A stretch of 64,000 nucleotides of DNA from Gammaproteobacteria bacterium. Lineage in GTDB: Bacteria; Pseudomonadota; Gammaproteobacteria; Xanthomonadales; Marinicellaceae. The notes under the pieces are model-generated. The model had not been told where the DNA came from and ran no database searches. It saw only the letters and a program-made list of their open reading frames with translations. The translations under genes were made by a program, and so were the position numbers. Shown in pieces: positions 34,686 through 42,476 of this stretch (position 1 is its first letter; the number at the start of each line of letters is the position of its first letter). The DNA lies in contig JAWLAO010000001.1 in the NCBI GenBank assembly GCA_041395445.1, positions 62,001-126,000 of the forward strand. Reading direction: 5' to 3'.

Positions 34686-34949
34686 CGATTTACCGTTTAT
34701 AAATGGGGTGTATAATTGAATAATTTCAAAATACACCCTTAATCTGATTCTAGGTTTATGGTGGATGAGAAAACAAGGACTTTGGTTGGAAATTGTATTT
34801 ATGATTAAAATTTTCTTATGATCTAAAAAAACAAGTGGTTTAGTTGAAATAGCATTATTGAATGTTATTATAAAACAGTAACTTATAATTTTATTTAATA
34901 AAATAAATTGCTTGAACGTCCAAGTAAAATTAGTTAATCATGTGTTCTG
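34686..34949. other. Intergenic region between recombinase remnant and merR
   Basis: The minus strand continues open in the recombinase frame up to a stop near 34940, but there is no ATG and the translation no longer looks like a recombinase. It may be degraded coding sequence. The tRNA-Pro gene often found next to ihfA/merR in gammaproteobacteria is not present here. Confidence 0.4.
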
Positions 34950-35303
34950 TTACTTAAGAATTTCTAAAATCTCTTCAAGTTCCATGCGTGTTTGGTTGAT
35001 AACTTGATAAGATTTACTGGCTTCTTTATCTGTTGCCTTGCCATCGAGTTTGGTTCTTGCACCGCTGATGGTGTAACCGTGATCATACAAAAGGCTGCGG
35101 ATTTGACGAATCATGATAACATCATGACGTTGATAGTAGCGGCGATTGCCACGACGTTTGATTGGTTTTAAATCAGGGAATTCATTCTCCCAATAACGCA
35201 ACACGTGAGGTTTGATATCACAAAGCGTACTAACCTCGCCTATCGTGAAATAGCGTTTAGCAGGGATTTTAGGTAAAGAATTATTATGGCCTTGATCCAG
35301 CAT
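34950..35303 (-). CDS. MerR-family transcriptional regulator
   Basis: The 117-residue protein has a MerR winged-helix domain: KRYFTIGEVSTLCDIKPHVL then RYWENEFPDLKPIKRRGNRR. A C-terminal coiled helix (QTRMELEEILEILK) follows, with no metal-binding cysteines. It is the small MerR protein regularly found just after ihfA in gammaproteobacteria; its target is not known to me. Its start overlaps the end of ihfA by 20 bases. Confidence 0.9.
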   Translation of the reverse strand: MLDQGHNNSLPKIPAKRYFTIGEVSTLCDIKPHVLRYWENEFPDLKPIKRRGNRRYYQRHDVIMIRQIRSLLYDHGYTISGARTKLDGKATDKEASKSYQVINQTRMELEEILEILK

Positions 35304-35583
35304 AAGTTTCTATAGTGTCTCTGATTTTTTGTCCTGGTTTAAATGCGACTATTCTTCTTGGAGTAATTGCGATTTCTTCTAAAGTTTTTGGGTTTCTGCC
35401 TGGTCTGCCTTTTTTGTCACGCAATTCAAAATTTCCGAATCCGGATAATTTTACATCATTGCCTTCAACCAACAAATCTTTGATTGTATTAAAAAAAGCA
35501 TCAACAAATTCATTGGCTTCGCATTTATTCAAGCCTACATCCATGTATAGAGCTTCTGCTAAATCTGTCTTTGTGATTGCCAT
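35284..35583 (-). CDS. ihfA: Integration host factor alpha subunit
   Basis: The 99-residue DNA-bending protein has the IHF/HU fold. The arm carries GRNPKTLEEIAITPRRIVAF, whose Pro intercalates into DNA, and NECEANEFVDAFF-like helices (here KCEANEFVDAFFNTI) lie upstream. It heterodimerises with IhfB. The ATG shares one base with the pheT stop, as in the conserved pheST-ihfA operon. Confidence 0.97.
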   Translation of the reverse strand: MAITKTDLAEALYMDVGLNKCEANEFVDAFFNTIKDLLVEGNDVKLSGFGNFELRDKKGRPGRNPKTLEEIAITPRRIVAFKPGQKIRDTIETYAGSRP

Positions 35584-37964
35584 TAATTCCCTCGAATTTC
35601 GATATTTAACTTCGTAGATATAGAAGATAACATTTTAGCCATAAGTTTGTCCACTTCTTTATCTTCAAAAGTGGCATTTTCTTTCTGTAAAATTAAACCG
35701 ATAGCCAAAGAACGTGAAGTTGAATCTATGTTTTCACCCTTATACTCATCAAATACAAAGGTTTTTACGAGTTCGTCACCTAATTCATCAACTATAATAT
35801 CTTTAATTTGCTGATAGCTAATATCATTTCCGGCAACTAATGCAATATCTCTGCGTACTGACGGAAATTTCGAAATGTCCTTATAGCTAGGGAGTCTGGT
35901 ATTTAGTATATCATTTACTTTTATTTCAAAGGCATAGACTTCTTTCTTAATGCCAATTGAACGGCAAATTTCAGGATGTACCTGCCCTATCCAACCGATG
36001 TTTTTACCATCAATAATAACATTGGCTTGTCGGCCGGGATGAAGAAAATTATGTTCGCTTTTGGTAAAAGCATATTCAGATTTTGTATTGTCTAAAATAT
36101 TTTCCAAATCAGCTTTAATATCAAAGAAATCGACATTCGATTTGGTATCGAACCCCCAATTTTCCGCACACCTGTTTCCTATATTCACAGCCACAAGCAT
36201 ATCGTTTTCGATTACATTGGATTGCTCATCTTTCAGGAATACATTGCCGGTTTCAAATAGTTTGACATTGTTATTTTGCCTTCTTAAGTTGTAATTTGCT
36301 GTTTCCATGATTCCGGGTAATAAACTGGTTCTCATGATTGCAAATTCTTCTGTCAACGGGTTTTTCAATGGAATAGAATTCTCAGCAAATCCATAGTTTT
36401 TAAGTTGTTTCTCTGAAATAAAACTGTAAGTAATTGCTTCTTGATACCCAAGTTGATTGAGTTGAGTTCTGATACGATTTTTAGTAATTTTTTCTTCAGG
36501 AAGTGGCAAAATGTTGTTCTCAGTTATTAAATCAACTGATGGCATATTGTCATAACCAACCATGCGGACGATTTCTTCGACTAAATCTTCTGCAATTTCT
36601 ATATCAAAACGATTCGATGGCGGAATTACTGTCCAGTTCTCACTATCAAATTCTACTTGCATGGATAATCCTTGCAGTATGTTCGTAACTTTATCATCTG
36701 AAACTTCGAATCCAAGAATATTATGTAATTTAGTTTTACTCAGTTTGATTTTGTCCTTTTGAGGAATGTACTGCTGAGAGTTTGCTTCTTGTATCGGTCC
36801 GGCTTCACCACCACAAATCTGCTTAATTAGTTCTGTAGCTCTCTGCATTGCTTGCTGTTGTAAATAAGGATCTACTCCTCTTTCAAAACGCAATGCGGAT
36901 TCCGTATGAATACCGATATCGCGTGATTTGCCCATAATTGTTGCCGGGTTGAAATAAGCCGATTCAAGCACGATATCTTTTGTGTCTTCACTCACACCGC
37001 TATCCAAACCACCCATAACGCCTGCAATTGCTAAGTGACGTTTTTCATCGGCAATCATTAGGTAGGAGTCATCAAGTGTGATTTCTTTGCCATCCAATAA
37101 TGTTACTTTTTCGCCCTTATTTGCCATTTTGACAATAATTGAACCATTAATTTGAGCTTTATCAAATCCATGCATCGGCTGACCGAGTTCAAGCATGACA
37201 TAATTGGTAACATCAACGACTGGATGAATTGAACGAATTCCGCTTCGACGGAGTTTTTCCTGCATCCACATTGGTGTTGTTTTGGTGTTATCAATACCGT
37301 TTATCACTCGACATAAGTATCTTGAGCATTCTTTTTCTGCAATCAAGTCAACTTCGATAACTTCATCATGAGTCGCAGGGACTTCATTAATTTCAGGATA
37401 ATTTAGAGTTAATTCATTCGCACATGCAATATCATTAGCAATTCCTTTAATACAGAAGCAATCGGCTCGATTAGGAGTTAAATCCACATAAATGATTGTG
37501 TCGTTGAGCTTCAGATACTCTCTGATATCTTTACCAACAGGAGCATCTTCCGGTAATTCCAGTAAACCGGAATGATCATCACTCAAACCTAACTCAACAC
37601 TGGAACACAGCATTCCGTGAGATTCAACACCTCTGAGTTTTGATTTTTTGATTTTAAAATTTCCGGGTAAAACAGCTCCAATAAGTGCAAGAGGTGCTTT
37701 AAGCCCTGCTCTGGCATTAGGTGCTCCACAAACAATTTGTAACTTGTCTTCAAGCCCCGCGTTCACCTGACAGACATTCAATTTATCTGCATCAGGGTGC
37801 TTTTCAATTGATTCTATTTCACCGACAACAATCTGAGTAAACTCTCCGGATGCAGGCATGACATCGTCAACTTCCAGTCCCAACATGGTTAACTGTTCGT
37901 TCAGTTCTTCCGTAGAAATTTGTGGGTTTACCCACTCTCTTAGCCAATTTTCACTTATTTTCAT
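35583..37964 (-). CDS. pheT: Phenylalanyl-tRNA synthetase beta subunit
   Basis: The 793-residue subunit has an N-terminal tRNA-binding OB domain (VVGEIESIEKHPDADKLNVC), B3/4 editing domain (IRSIHPVVDVTNYVMLELGQ), B5 domain and catalytic-like core. A C-terminal anticodon-binding ferredoxin-like domain follows (KFPSVRRDIALVAGNDISY). With PheS it forms the alpha2-beta2 enzyme. Length is normal. It follows pheS after 15 bases. Confidence 0.97.
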   Translation of the reverse strand: MKISENWLREWVNPQISTEELNEQLTMLGLEVDDVMPASGEFTQIVVGEIESIEKHPDADKLNVCQVNAGLEDKLQIVCGAPNARAGLKAPLALIGAVLPGNFKIKKSKLRGVESHGMLCSSVELGLSDDHSGLLELPEDAPVGKDIREYLKLNDTIIYVDLTPNRADCFCIKGIANDIACANELTLNYPEINEVPATHDEVIEVDLIAEKECSRYLCRVINGIDNTKTTPMWMQEKLRRSGIRSIHPVVDVTNYVMLELGQPMHGFDKAQINGSIIVKMANKGEKVTLLDGKEITLDDSYLMIADEKRHLAIAGVMGGLDSGVSEDTKDIVLESAYFNPATIMGKSRDIGIHTESALRFERGVDPYLQQQAMQRATELIKQICGGEAGPIQEANSQQYIPQKDKIKLSKTKLHNILGFEVSDDKVTNILQGLSMQVEFDSENWTVIPPSNRFDIEIAEDLVEEIVRMVGYDNMPSVDLITENNILPLPEEKITKNRIRTQLNQLGYQEAITYSFISEKQLKNYGFAENSIPLKNPLTEEFAIMRTSLLPGIMETANYNLRRQNNNVKLFETGNVFLKDEQSNVIENDMLVAVNIGNRCAENWGFDTKSNVDFFDIKADLENILDNTKSEYAFTKSEHNFLHPGRQANVIIDGKNIGWIGQVHPEICRSIGIKKEVYAFEIKVNDILNTRLPSYKDISKFPSVRRDIALVAGNDISYQQIKDIIVDELGDELVKTFVFDEYKGENIDSTSRSLAIGLILQKENATFEDKEVDKLMAKMLSSISTKLNIEIRGN

Positions 37965-37979
37965 CTGAATTAACCTTGT

Positions 37980-38975
37980 TTATTTGAACTGCTTAAGAAA
38001 CGCAATATCATTTTCGAAGAATTGCCTTAAGTCTTTCACTCCATATCGAAGCATTGCAAACCTTTCAACTCCTAAACCAAATGCAAAACCTGTGAACTTT
38101 TCTGGGTCAATCCCCCCTGCTCTCAATACATTTGGGTGCACCATTCCGCAACCTAAAACTTCCAGCCAACCACTGCTACCATCATCTTTTTTCCACTCAA
38201 CATCAACCTCAGCTGATGGTTCAGTGAATGGAAAGTACGATGGTCTGAGGCGAATTTTTAAATCTTTTTCGAAAAAAGCATTGACGAATTGGTTAAGAAC
38301 TCCTTTTAAACCGGCAAAGGTGATGTTTTTACCGACGACTAAACCTTCGACCTGATGAAACATCGGTGTGTGTGTTTGATCCGAATCACTGCGATATACT
38401 CTGCCCGGTGCAATAATTTTAATTGGCGGAGTCATTTGTTTCATCGCTCTGATTTGAACCGGTGAAGTGTGGGTTCTTAATAATTTATCATCATTGAACC
38501 AGAAAGTATCATGCATCGTTCTGGCAGGATGATGTGCCGGAAAGTTTAGTGCTTCAAAATTATGATAATCATCTTCAATTTCAGGTCCGGTTTTAACTTC
38601 AAAGCCCATTCCAGAGAACAAATCAACAATGCGATTCATTGTTCGTGTGACAGGATGCAGATTACCTGTAGGCATTTTTCTGCCAGGCATGGTCACATCA
38701 ATTGATTCAGCCTTCAGTTTTTCATCCAGTTCCTTGCGTTGCAAGAAATCACGTTGCTGAGCGATTTCTTGCTGGATTTGGATTTTTACTTTGTTGATTT
38801 CTGCACCGGCTGTTTTCCTAACCTCAGGATCAAGCTGTCCCAGTTGTTTAAGCTGTTGAGTGATAACTCCTTTTTTGCCCAAATAAGAGACCCTTATGTT
38901 TTCCAGTTCCTGAATTGATTGCGAAGTTTCGACCTCCTTTTGGGCTTGTTCCTGTAATTGCTTTAAGTTTTCCAC
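37980..38975 (-). CDS. pheS: Phenylalanyl-tRNA synthetase alpha subunit
   Basis: I chose GTG 38975 (331 residues, (M)ENLKQLQEQAQKEVE). It has AGGT four to six bases upstream and gives the E. coli length (~327). The ATG at 39026 would put part of the upstream terminator inside the coding region. Motif 2 lies near HTSPVQIRAM and PIKIIAPGRVYRSDSDQTHT. The Phe-binding region is MFHQVEGLVVG, and motif 3 is GFAFGLGVERFAMLRYG. An N-terminal coiled coil binds tRNA. Confidence 0.95.
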   Translation of the reverse strand: MENLKQLQEQAQKEVETSQSIQELENIRVSYLGKKGVITQQLKQLGQLDPEVRKTAGAEINKVKIQIQQEIAQQRDFLQRKELDEKLKAESIDVTMPGRKMPTGNLHPVTRTMNRIVDLFSGMGFEVKTGPEIEDDYHNFEALNFPAHHPARTMHDTFWFNDDKLLRTHTSPVQIRAMKQMTPPIKIIAPGRVYRSDSDQTHTPMFHQVEGLVVGKNITFAGLKGVLNQFVNAFFEKDLKIRLRPSYFPFTEPSAEVDVEWKKDDGSSGWLEVLGCGMVHPNVLRAGGIDPEKFTGFAFGLGVERFAMLRYGVKDLRQFFENDIAFLKQFK

Positions 38976-39006
38976 ATTGCACCTGTGTGAGCTTTTAATT
39001 TTTTCA

Positions 39007-39055
39007 TAAAAAAAGGGAAATAACATTTCGGTGATACCGAAAAGCTAATTCCCTT
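39007..39055 (-). terminator. Terminator/attenuator between rplT and pheS
   Basis: On the minus strand AAGGGAA (39055-39049) pairs with TTCCCTT (39019-39013), enclosing an inner hairpin TTTCGGT/ACCGAAA (39042-39036 with 39032-39026). Seven T follow directly. It starts 40 bases after the rplT stop and ends 32 bases before the pheS start. Transcription into pheST must therefore read through it or begin very close by. No phenylalanine-rich leader peptide (pheM) is visible. Confidence 0.8.
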
Positions 39056-39094
39056 GTATATATTTCCCTGAAAATTCAGGAAGTTATATTTGAT

Positions 39095-39448
39095 TTATAA
39101 TGCTGATTTCGCCATTTCTGCAACAGCTGTAAAACCTGCTGCATCATGTACTGCCATATCAGCCAATACTTTACGATCTAAAGAGATATTAGCTTTCTTG
39201 AGACCGTTAATAAATCGTGAATAGGATAATCCATTTAAACGAGCTGCCGCGTTGATACGAGCAATCCACAATGCTCTGAATTGACGTTTGCGTTGTTTTC
39301 TGTCACGGTATGCATATTGACCGGCTTTGATAACTGCTTGTTTTGCAACTCTGAATACTTTTCTGCGAGCGTTATAGTAACCTTTCGCTTGCTTTAATAT
39401 TTTTTTATGACGTCTTCTAGCAATAACGCCTCTTTTAACTCTTGCCAT
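39095..39448 (-). CDS. rplT: 50S ribosomal protein L20
   Basis: The 117-residue basic protein starts MARVKRGVIARRRHKKILKQ and continues through KGYYNARRKVFRVAKQAVIK and LWIARINAAARLNGLSYSRF, all L20 signatures. It binds 23S rRNA and, in many bacteria, represses its own operon by binding the mRNA leader. It starts 10 bases after rpmI. Confidence 0.99.
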   Translation of the reverse strand: MARVKRGVIARRRHKKILKQAKGYYNARRKVFRVAKQAVIKAGQYAYRDRKQRKRQFRALWIARINAAARLNGLSYSRFINGLKKANISLDRKVLADMAVHDAAGFTAVAEMAKSAL

Positions 39449-39458
39449 TTCTTAACTC

Positions 39459-39653
39459 CTACGCGTAAGGTAACATTGATTTCACTTGCTTTACATCTGA
39501 CTCATCAATCATGTCAGTTCCACGCAAGTTTCTTTTACGTTTGGTTGTCATTTTTGTCAAGATATGACTTTTGTTGGCGTAACCTCTTTTGAAGCCCGTA
39601 GCCGTCTTTTTAAAACGCTTCGCAGCGCCTTTTTTGGTTTTCATTTTTGGCAT
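39459..39653 (-). CDS. rpmI: 50S ribosomal protein L35
   Basis: The 64-residue protein begins MPKMKTKKGAAKRFKKTATG and has GYANKSHILTKMTTKRKRNL, typical of L35. A strong AGGAG lies 7 bases before the ATG. It is part of infC-rpmI-rplT, followed by rplT after 10 bases. Confidence 0.99.
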   Translation of the reverse strand: MPKMKTKKGAAKRFKKTATGFKRGYANKSHILTKMTTKRKRNLRGTDMIDESDVKQVKSMLPYA

Positions 39654-39811
39654 GATAATGCTCCTTTTTTTCTGTTAAAACTACAATAAGTAGCACGAAG
39701 TGCTTTGTGGCTGTCCCAAACTCATTGCTGTTAGCGAATAAAACTGAATTAAAATTCAGTTATTCTATGCTTTTAAATTCCTTTTCTTAGGTGTTTTTAC
39801 CAATAGATTAG
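39654..39811 (-). promoter_or_regulatory. rpmI-rplT leader with two hairpins
   Basis: The 158-base gap between infC and rpmI holds two clear hairpins. One is AACTGAATT/AATTCAGTT (39742-39761, 9-base arms). The other is AGCAC/GTGCT (39692-39704). In gammaproteobacteria this position carries the L20 autoregulatory site for rpmI-rplT. The folds are consistent with that, but I did not match a specific pseudoknot. Confidence 0.5.
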
Positions 39812-40336
39812 TTATTTCGCTACTTTAGGAGCGAGTAACATAATCATAAATCTTCCTTCCATTTTTTCAGGGCGTTGTTCTACAACAACTTCATCCTCTA
39901 AGTCTGAAACCAGACGGTCGAGCATTCTATTACCAAGTTCACGATGAGTCAACTCTCTTCCGCGAAACATGATAGTTACTTTCACTTTATTGCCTTGATT
40001 GATAAATTTTCGTAAATTCTTCAATTTAACCTGATAGTCAGCTTCTTCGGTATTTGGCCTGAACTTCACCTCTTTGAGCTGAATTTTCTTTTGTTTTTTC
40101 TTAGATGCCTGCTTTTTCTTCGAGTTTTCAAATCTGAACTTGTTGTAATCCATTATTTTACATACCGGCGGATCAGCTATTGGTGATATTTCTACCAAAT
40201 CCAATTTTTGTTCTTTTGCTCTATCCAAGGCAGCATCTGTTGCCAGTACGCCAATTTGTTTGCCATCACTGTCAATTAATCTGACTTTCATTGCAGTGAT
40301 TTGCTCATTCACTCTTGTTTGGTTTTGCTTAGCGAT
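39812..40336 (-). CDS. infC: Translation initiation factor IF-3
   Basis: The protein has the IF3 N-domain (RVNEQITAMKVRLIDSDGKQ, VEISPIADPPVCKIMDYNKF) and C-domain (KEVKFRPNTEEADYQVKLKN, VTIMFRGRELTHRELG). No ATG exists at the conserved N-terminus: the first ATG-type choices would cut off the RVNEQI region. The frame continues up through IAKQNQT to ATC (40336) or ATT (40342), with AGAGG 9-14 bases before. This fits the rare AUU/AUC start by which IF3 represses its own translation. I chose ATC (174 residues); ATT would add two residues. Confidence 0.9.
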   Translation of the reverse strand: MAKQNQTRVNEQITAMKVRLIDSDGKQIGVLATDAALDRAKEQKLDLVEISPIADPPVCKIMDYNKFRFENSKKKQASKKKQKKIQLKEVKFRPNTEEADYQVKLKNLRKFINQGNKVKVTIMFRGRELTHRELGNRMLDRLVSDLEDEVVVEQRPEKMEGRFMIMLLAPKVAK

Positions 40337-40357
40337 GTTAATTTATCCTCTGGTTAA

Positions 40358-42265
40358 TTAATTTTTTTCAGACTGTTCTTTATTGAAATATTCCAACAAT
40401 TCAGATTCTGTGAAATTCCCGACAGTCTCACCCTTGAGATTTCGTAATGTGACGGTTCCGTTTTCCATCTCTTTATTTCCAACAACCAGCATATACGAAC
40501 ACTTCTCTAGTGTATGCTCGCGAATTTTATAGCCGATTTTCTCATTTCTCAAGTCTAATTTTACTCTGAAGCCATTGTTTTGTAAAACATTGTAAATATT
40601 TTCTGCATAAGCGGCTTGAGCATCAGTGATTGACATGACTACCGCTTGAACCGGAGCCAACCAGAAAGGCATGTTTCCGGCATGGTGTTCAATCAAGATT
40701 CCCATGAATCTTTCAAATGATCCAAGAATCGCTCTGTGAAGCATAACCGGGACATGTTTGTTGCCGTCTTCGCCAATATAGGTTGCATCAAGGCGAGCGG
40801 GCATTGAGAAGTCAACTTGAATGGTTCCACATTGCCAAACACGACCCAGACAATCTTTTAGTGAAAATTCAATTTTCGGTCCGTAAAAAGCACCTTCACC
40901 AGGGAGTTCTTGCCATTCTAAACCTTTATTATCCAATGCTTGTGCCAAAGCCTGTTCGGATTTATCCCAGATTTCATCACTTCCAACTCTATTTTCCGGA
41001 CGAGTTGAAAGCCGATAAATAATGTCTGTAAAACCAAAATCCTGATAAATTTCGTGAAGAAAGTCGATAAATTCGGAGACTTCTGATTGAATTTGTCCCT
41101 CTGTACAGAAAATATGTCCATCATCCTGCACAAATCCTCTGACACGCATCAAACCATGTAAAGCACCTGATGGCTCGTTTCGATGACAGGAACCGTATTC
41201 TGCGAGTCTTAAAGGCAAATCTCTGTAGCTTTTCAGGCCTTGATTAAATATCTGAATATGACAAGGACAATTCATTGGTTTAACTGCAAATTTACGTCCT
41301 TCTGATTCGACAGAAAACATATCATCGCCAAACTTGTCAGCATGCCCTGAGCGTTGCCACAAAGTAAAATCAACAATTTGTGGAGTATTGACTTCGTGAT
41401 AATCGCGAAGAGTTAATTTCTTGCGCATATATTGTTGAACAGATTGGTACAAAGACCAACCGCCCGGATGCCAAAAAACCATTCCTGGAGCTTCTTCCTG
41501 AAAATGAAAAAGACTCATTCTTTTGCCTAGTTTTCTATGATCCCTTCTTTCGGCTTCTTCTAAACGGAATAAATAATCTTTTAAATCTTTTTTATCGCCC
41601 CAAGCCGTGCCGTAAATTCTTTGTAACATTTCGTTGTCGCTGTTTCCTCGCCAATAAGCGCCTGCGACATTCATTAATTTAAAAACTTTTAGCTTTGAGG
41701 TATTGGGCACATGAGGGCCACGACACAAATCAATAAACTCACCTTGTTTGTATAAACTGAGAGTTTCTCCTTCCGGAATATCACGAATGATTTCCGCTTT
41801 ATACTTCTCACCCATGTTTTCAAACAACTTGATTGCATCATTTCTGGCCATAACTTGTCTTTCGACAGGTAGTTGTTGCTTGACAATTTTTTTCATCTCC
41901 TCAGAGATTTTTTCTAATTCTTCCTCTGAAAAGTGATGTTCACTGGAAAAGTCATAGTAAAAACCATTCTCAATCACAGGTCCGATAGTAACCTGAACTT
42001 TAGGGAAAAGTCTTTTTACAGCCTGAGCCATCAAATGGGCAGTTGAATGTCTGATAACTTCAATTCCTTCTTCATCTCTGGAGGTAATTATGGATAAGGT
42101 TGCATCATTGGTAATACTTGTTGATAAATCAACCAGTTCTCCATTAACTTTTGCAGCTAAAGCTGCATTTGCAAGACCCGCACCAATATCGGCTGCTACA
42201 TCATAAGCTGATACTGTATTACTAAATTCTCTTTTTGAGCCATCGGCTAAAGTGATAATCGGCAT
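40358..42265 (-). CDS. thrS: Threonyl-tRNA synthetase
   Basis: The 635-residue class II synthetase has an N-terminal TGS domain (residues ~1-60), an editing domain (HSTAHLMAQAVKRLFP; FIDLCRGPHVPNTSKLKVFK) and the catalytic core with zinc-binding Cys in KPMNCPCHIQIF. Motif 2 is RNEPSGALHGLMRVRGFVQD. A C-terminal anticodon-binding domain completes it. It charges tRNA-Thr. It heads thrS-infC-rpmI-rplT. The 120-base leader upstream carries a Thr-codon ORF and a terminator. Confidence 0.98.
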   Translation of the reverse strand: MPIITLADGSKREFSNTVSAYDVAADIGAGLANAALAAKVNGELVDLSTSITNDATLSIITSRDEEGIEVIRHSTAHLMAQAVKRLFPKVQVTIGPVIENGFYYDFSSEHHFSEEELEKISEEMKKIVKQQLPVERQVMARNDAIKLFENMGEKYKAEIIRDIPEGETLSLYKQGEFIDLCRGPHVPNTSKLKVFKLMNVAGAYWRGNSDNEMLQRIYGTAWGDKKDLKDYLFRLEEAERRDHRKLGKRMSLFHFQEEAPGMVFWHPGGWSLYQSVQQYMRKKLTLRDYHEVNTPQIVDFTLWQRSGHADKFGDDMFSVESEGRKFAVKPMNCPCHIQIFNQGLKSYRDLPLRLAEYGSCHRNEPSGALHGLMRVRGFVQDDGHIFCTEGQIQSEVSEFIDFLHEIYQDFGFTDIIYRLSTRPENRVGSDEIWDKSEQALAQALDNKGLEWQELPGEGAFYGPKIEFSLKDCLGRVWQCGTIQVDFSMPARLDATYIGEDGNKHVPVMLHRAILGSFERFMGILIEHHAGNMPFWLAPVQAVVMSITDAQAAYAENIYNVLQNNGFRVKLDLRNEKIGYKIREHTLEKCSYMLVVGNKEMENGTVTLRNLKGETVGNFTESELLEYFNKEQSEKN

Positions 42266-42308
42266 AATTACTCAGATATTTGTTTATTTTTCAGTTAAAA
42301 TTCAACGC

Positions 42309-42333
42309 AAAAAAAAAGCACATAAAAGTGCCT
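42309..42333 (-). terminator. Attenuator terminator in the thrS leader
   Basis: On the minus strand AGGCAC (42333-42328) and GTGCTT (42321-42316) pair around a 6-base loop (with one G-U). Nine T follow (42317-42309, overlapping the stem end). It lies 44 bases before the thrS start and 30 bases after the stop of the MKTTTIN ORF. An upstream segment CACATAGA (42350-42343) can form 8 pairs with TTTATGTG (42326-42319) in its loop and 3' arm, which would abolish the terminator. Confidence 0.8.
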
Positions 42334-42362
42334 TTCCGCAAATCTATGTGTAAGACTAAAAT

Positions 42363-42386
42363 TTAATTTATCGTCGTCGTTTTCAT
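42363..42386 (-). CDS. Putative Thr leader peptide of thrS (MKTTTIN)
   Basis: Codons ATG AAA ACG ACG ACG ATA AAT TAA encode a 7-residue peptide with three consecutive Thr codons, placed between the thrS promoter and the terminator. Stalling at the ACG codons when Thr-tRNA is low would leave 42350-42343 free to form the antiterminator. Translation to the stop codon would cover that segment and let the terminator form. No Shine-Dalgarno is possible if transcription starts at the predicted site, because the A of ATG would be +1. Confidence 0.6.
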   Translation of the reverse strand: MKTTTIN

Positions 42387-42392
42387 AGACTG

Positions 42393-42401
42393 ATTATAAC
42401 A
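42393..42401 (-). promoter_or_regulatory. Extended -10 promoter of thrS
   Basis: TGTTATAAT on the minus strand (42401-42393) is a perfect TATAAT with an extended -10 TG. Six bases separate it from the ATG of the Thr leader ORF. The -35 region is AT-rich without a good TTGACA, as is usual for extended -10 promoters. Confidence 0.7.
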
Positions 42402-42476
42402 TCTAAAATATTATTTATAATCATTTTGTATTTTTTTTGTTAAAATCTGAGTTAATTTCATTTTATATCAGTAATT

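Noticed and set aside
34623..34949. A tRNA-Pro gene next to merR/ihfA
   Set aside because: I looked for a cloverleaf with TTCGA T-loop and CCA end on both strands and found none.
38963..39007. 14-codon ORF MKKLKAHTGAMWKT before pheS as a leader peptide
   Set aside because: It starts after the terminator, contains no Phe codon and overlaps the GTG start of pheS, so it cannot act as a pheM-like sensor.
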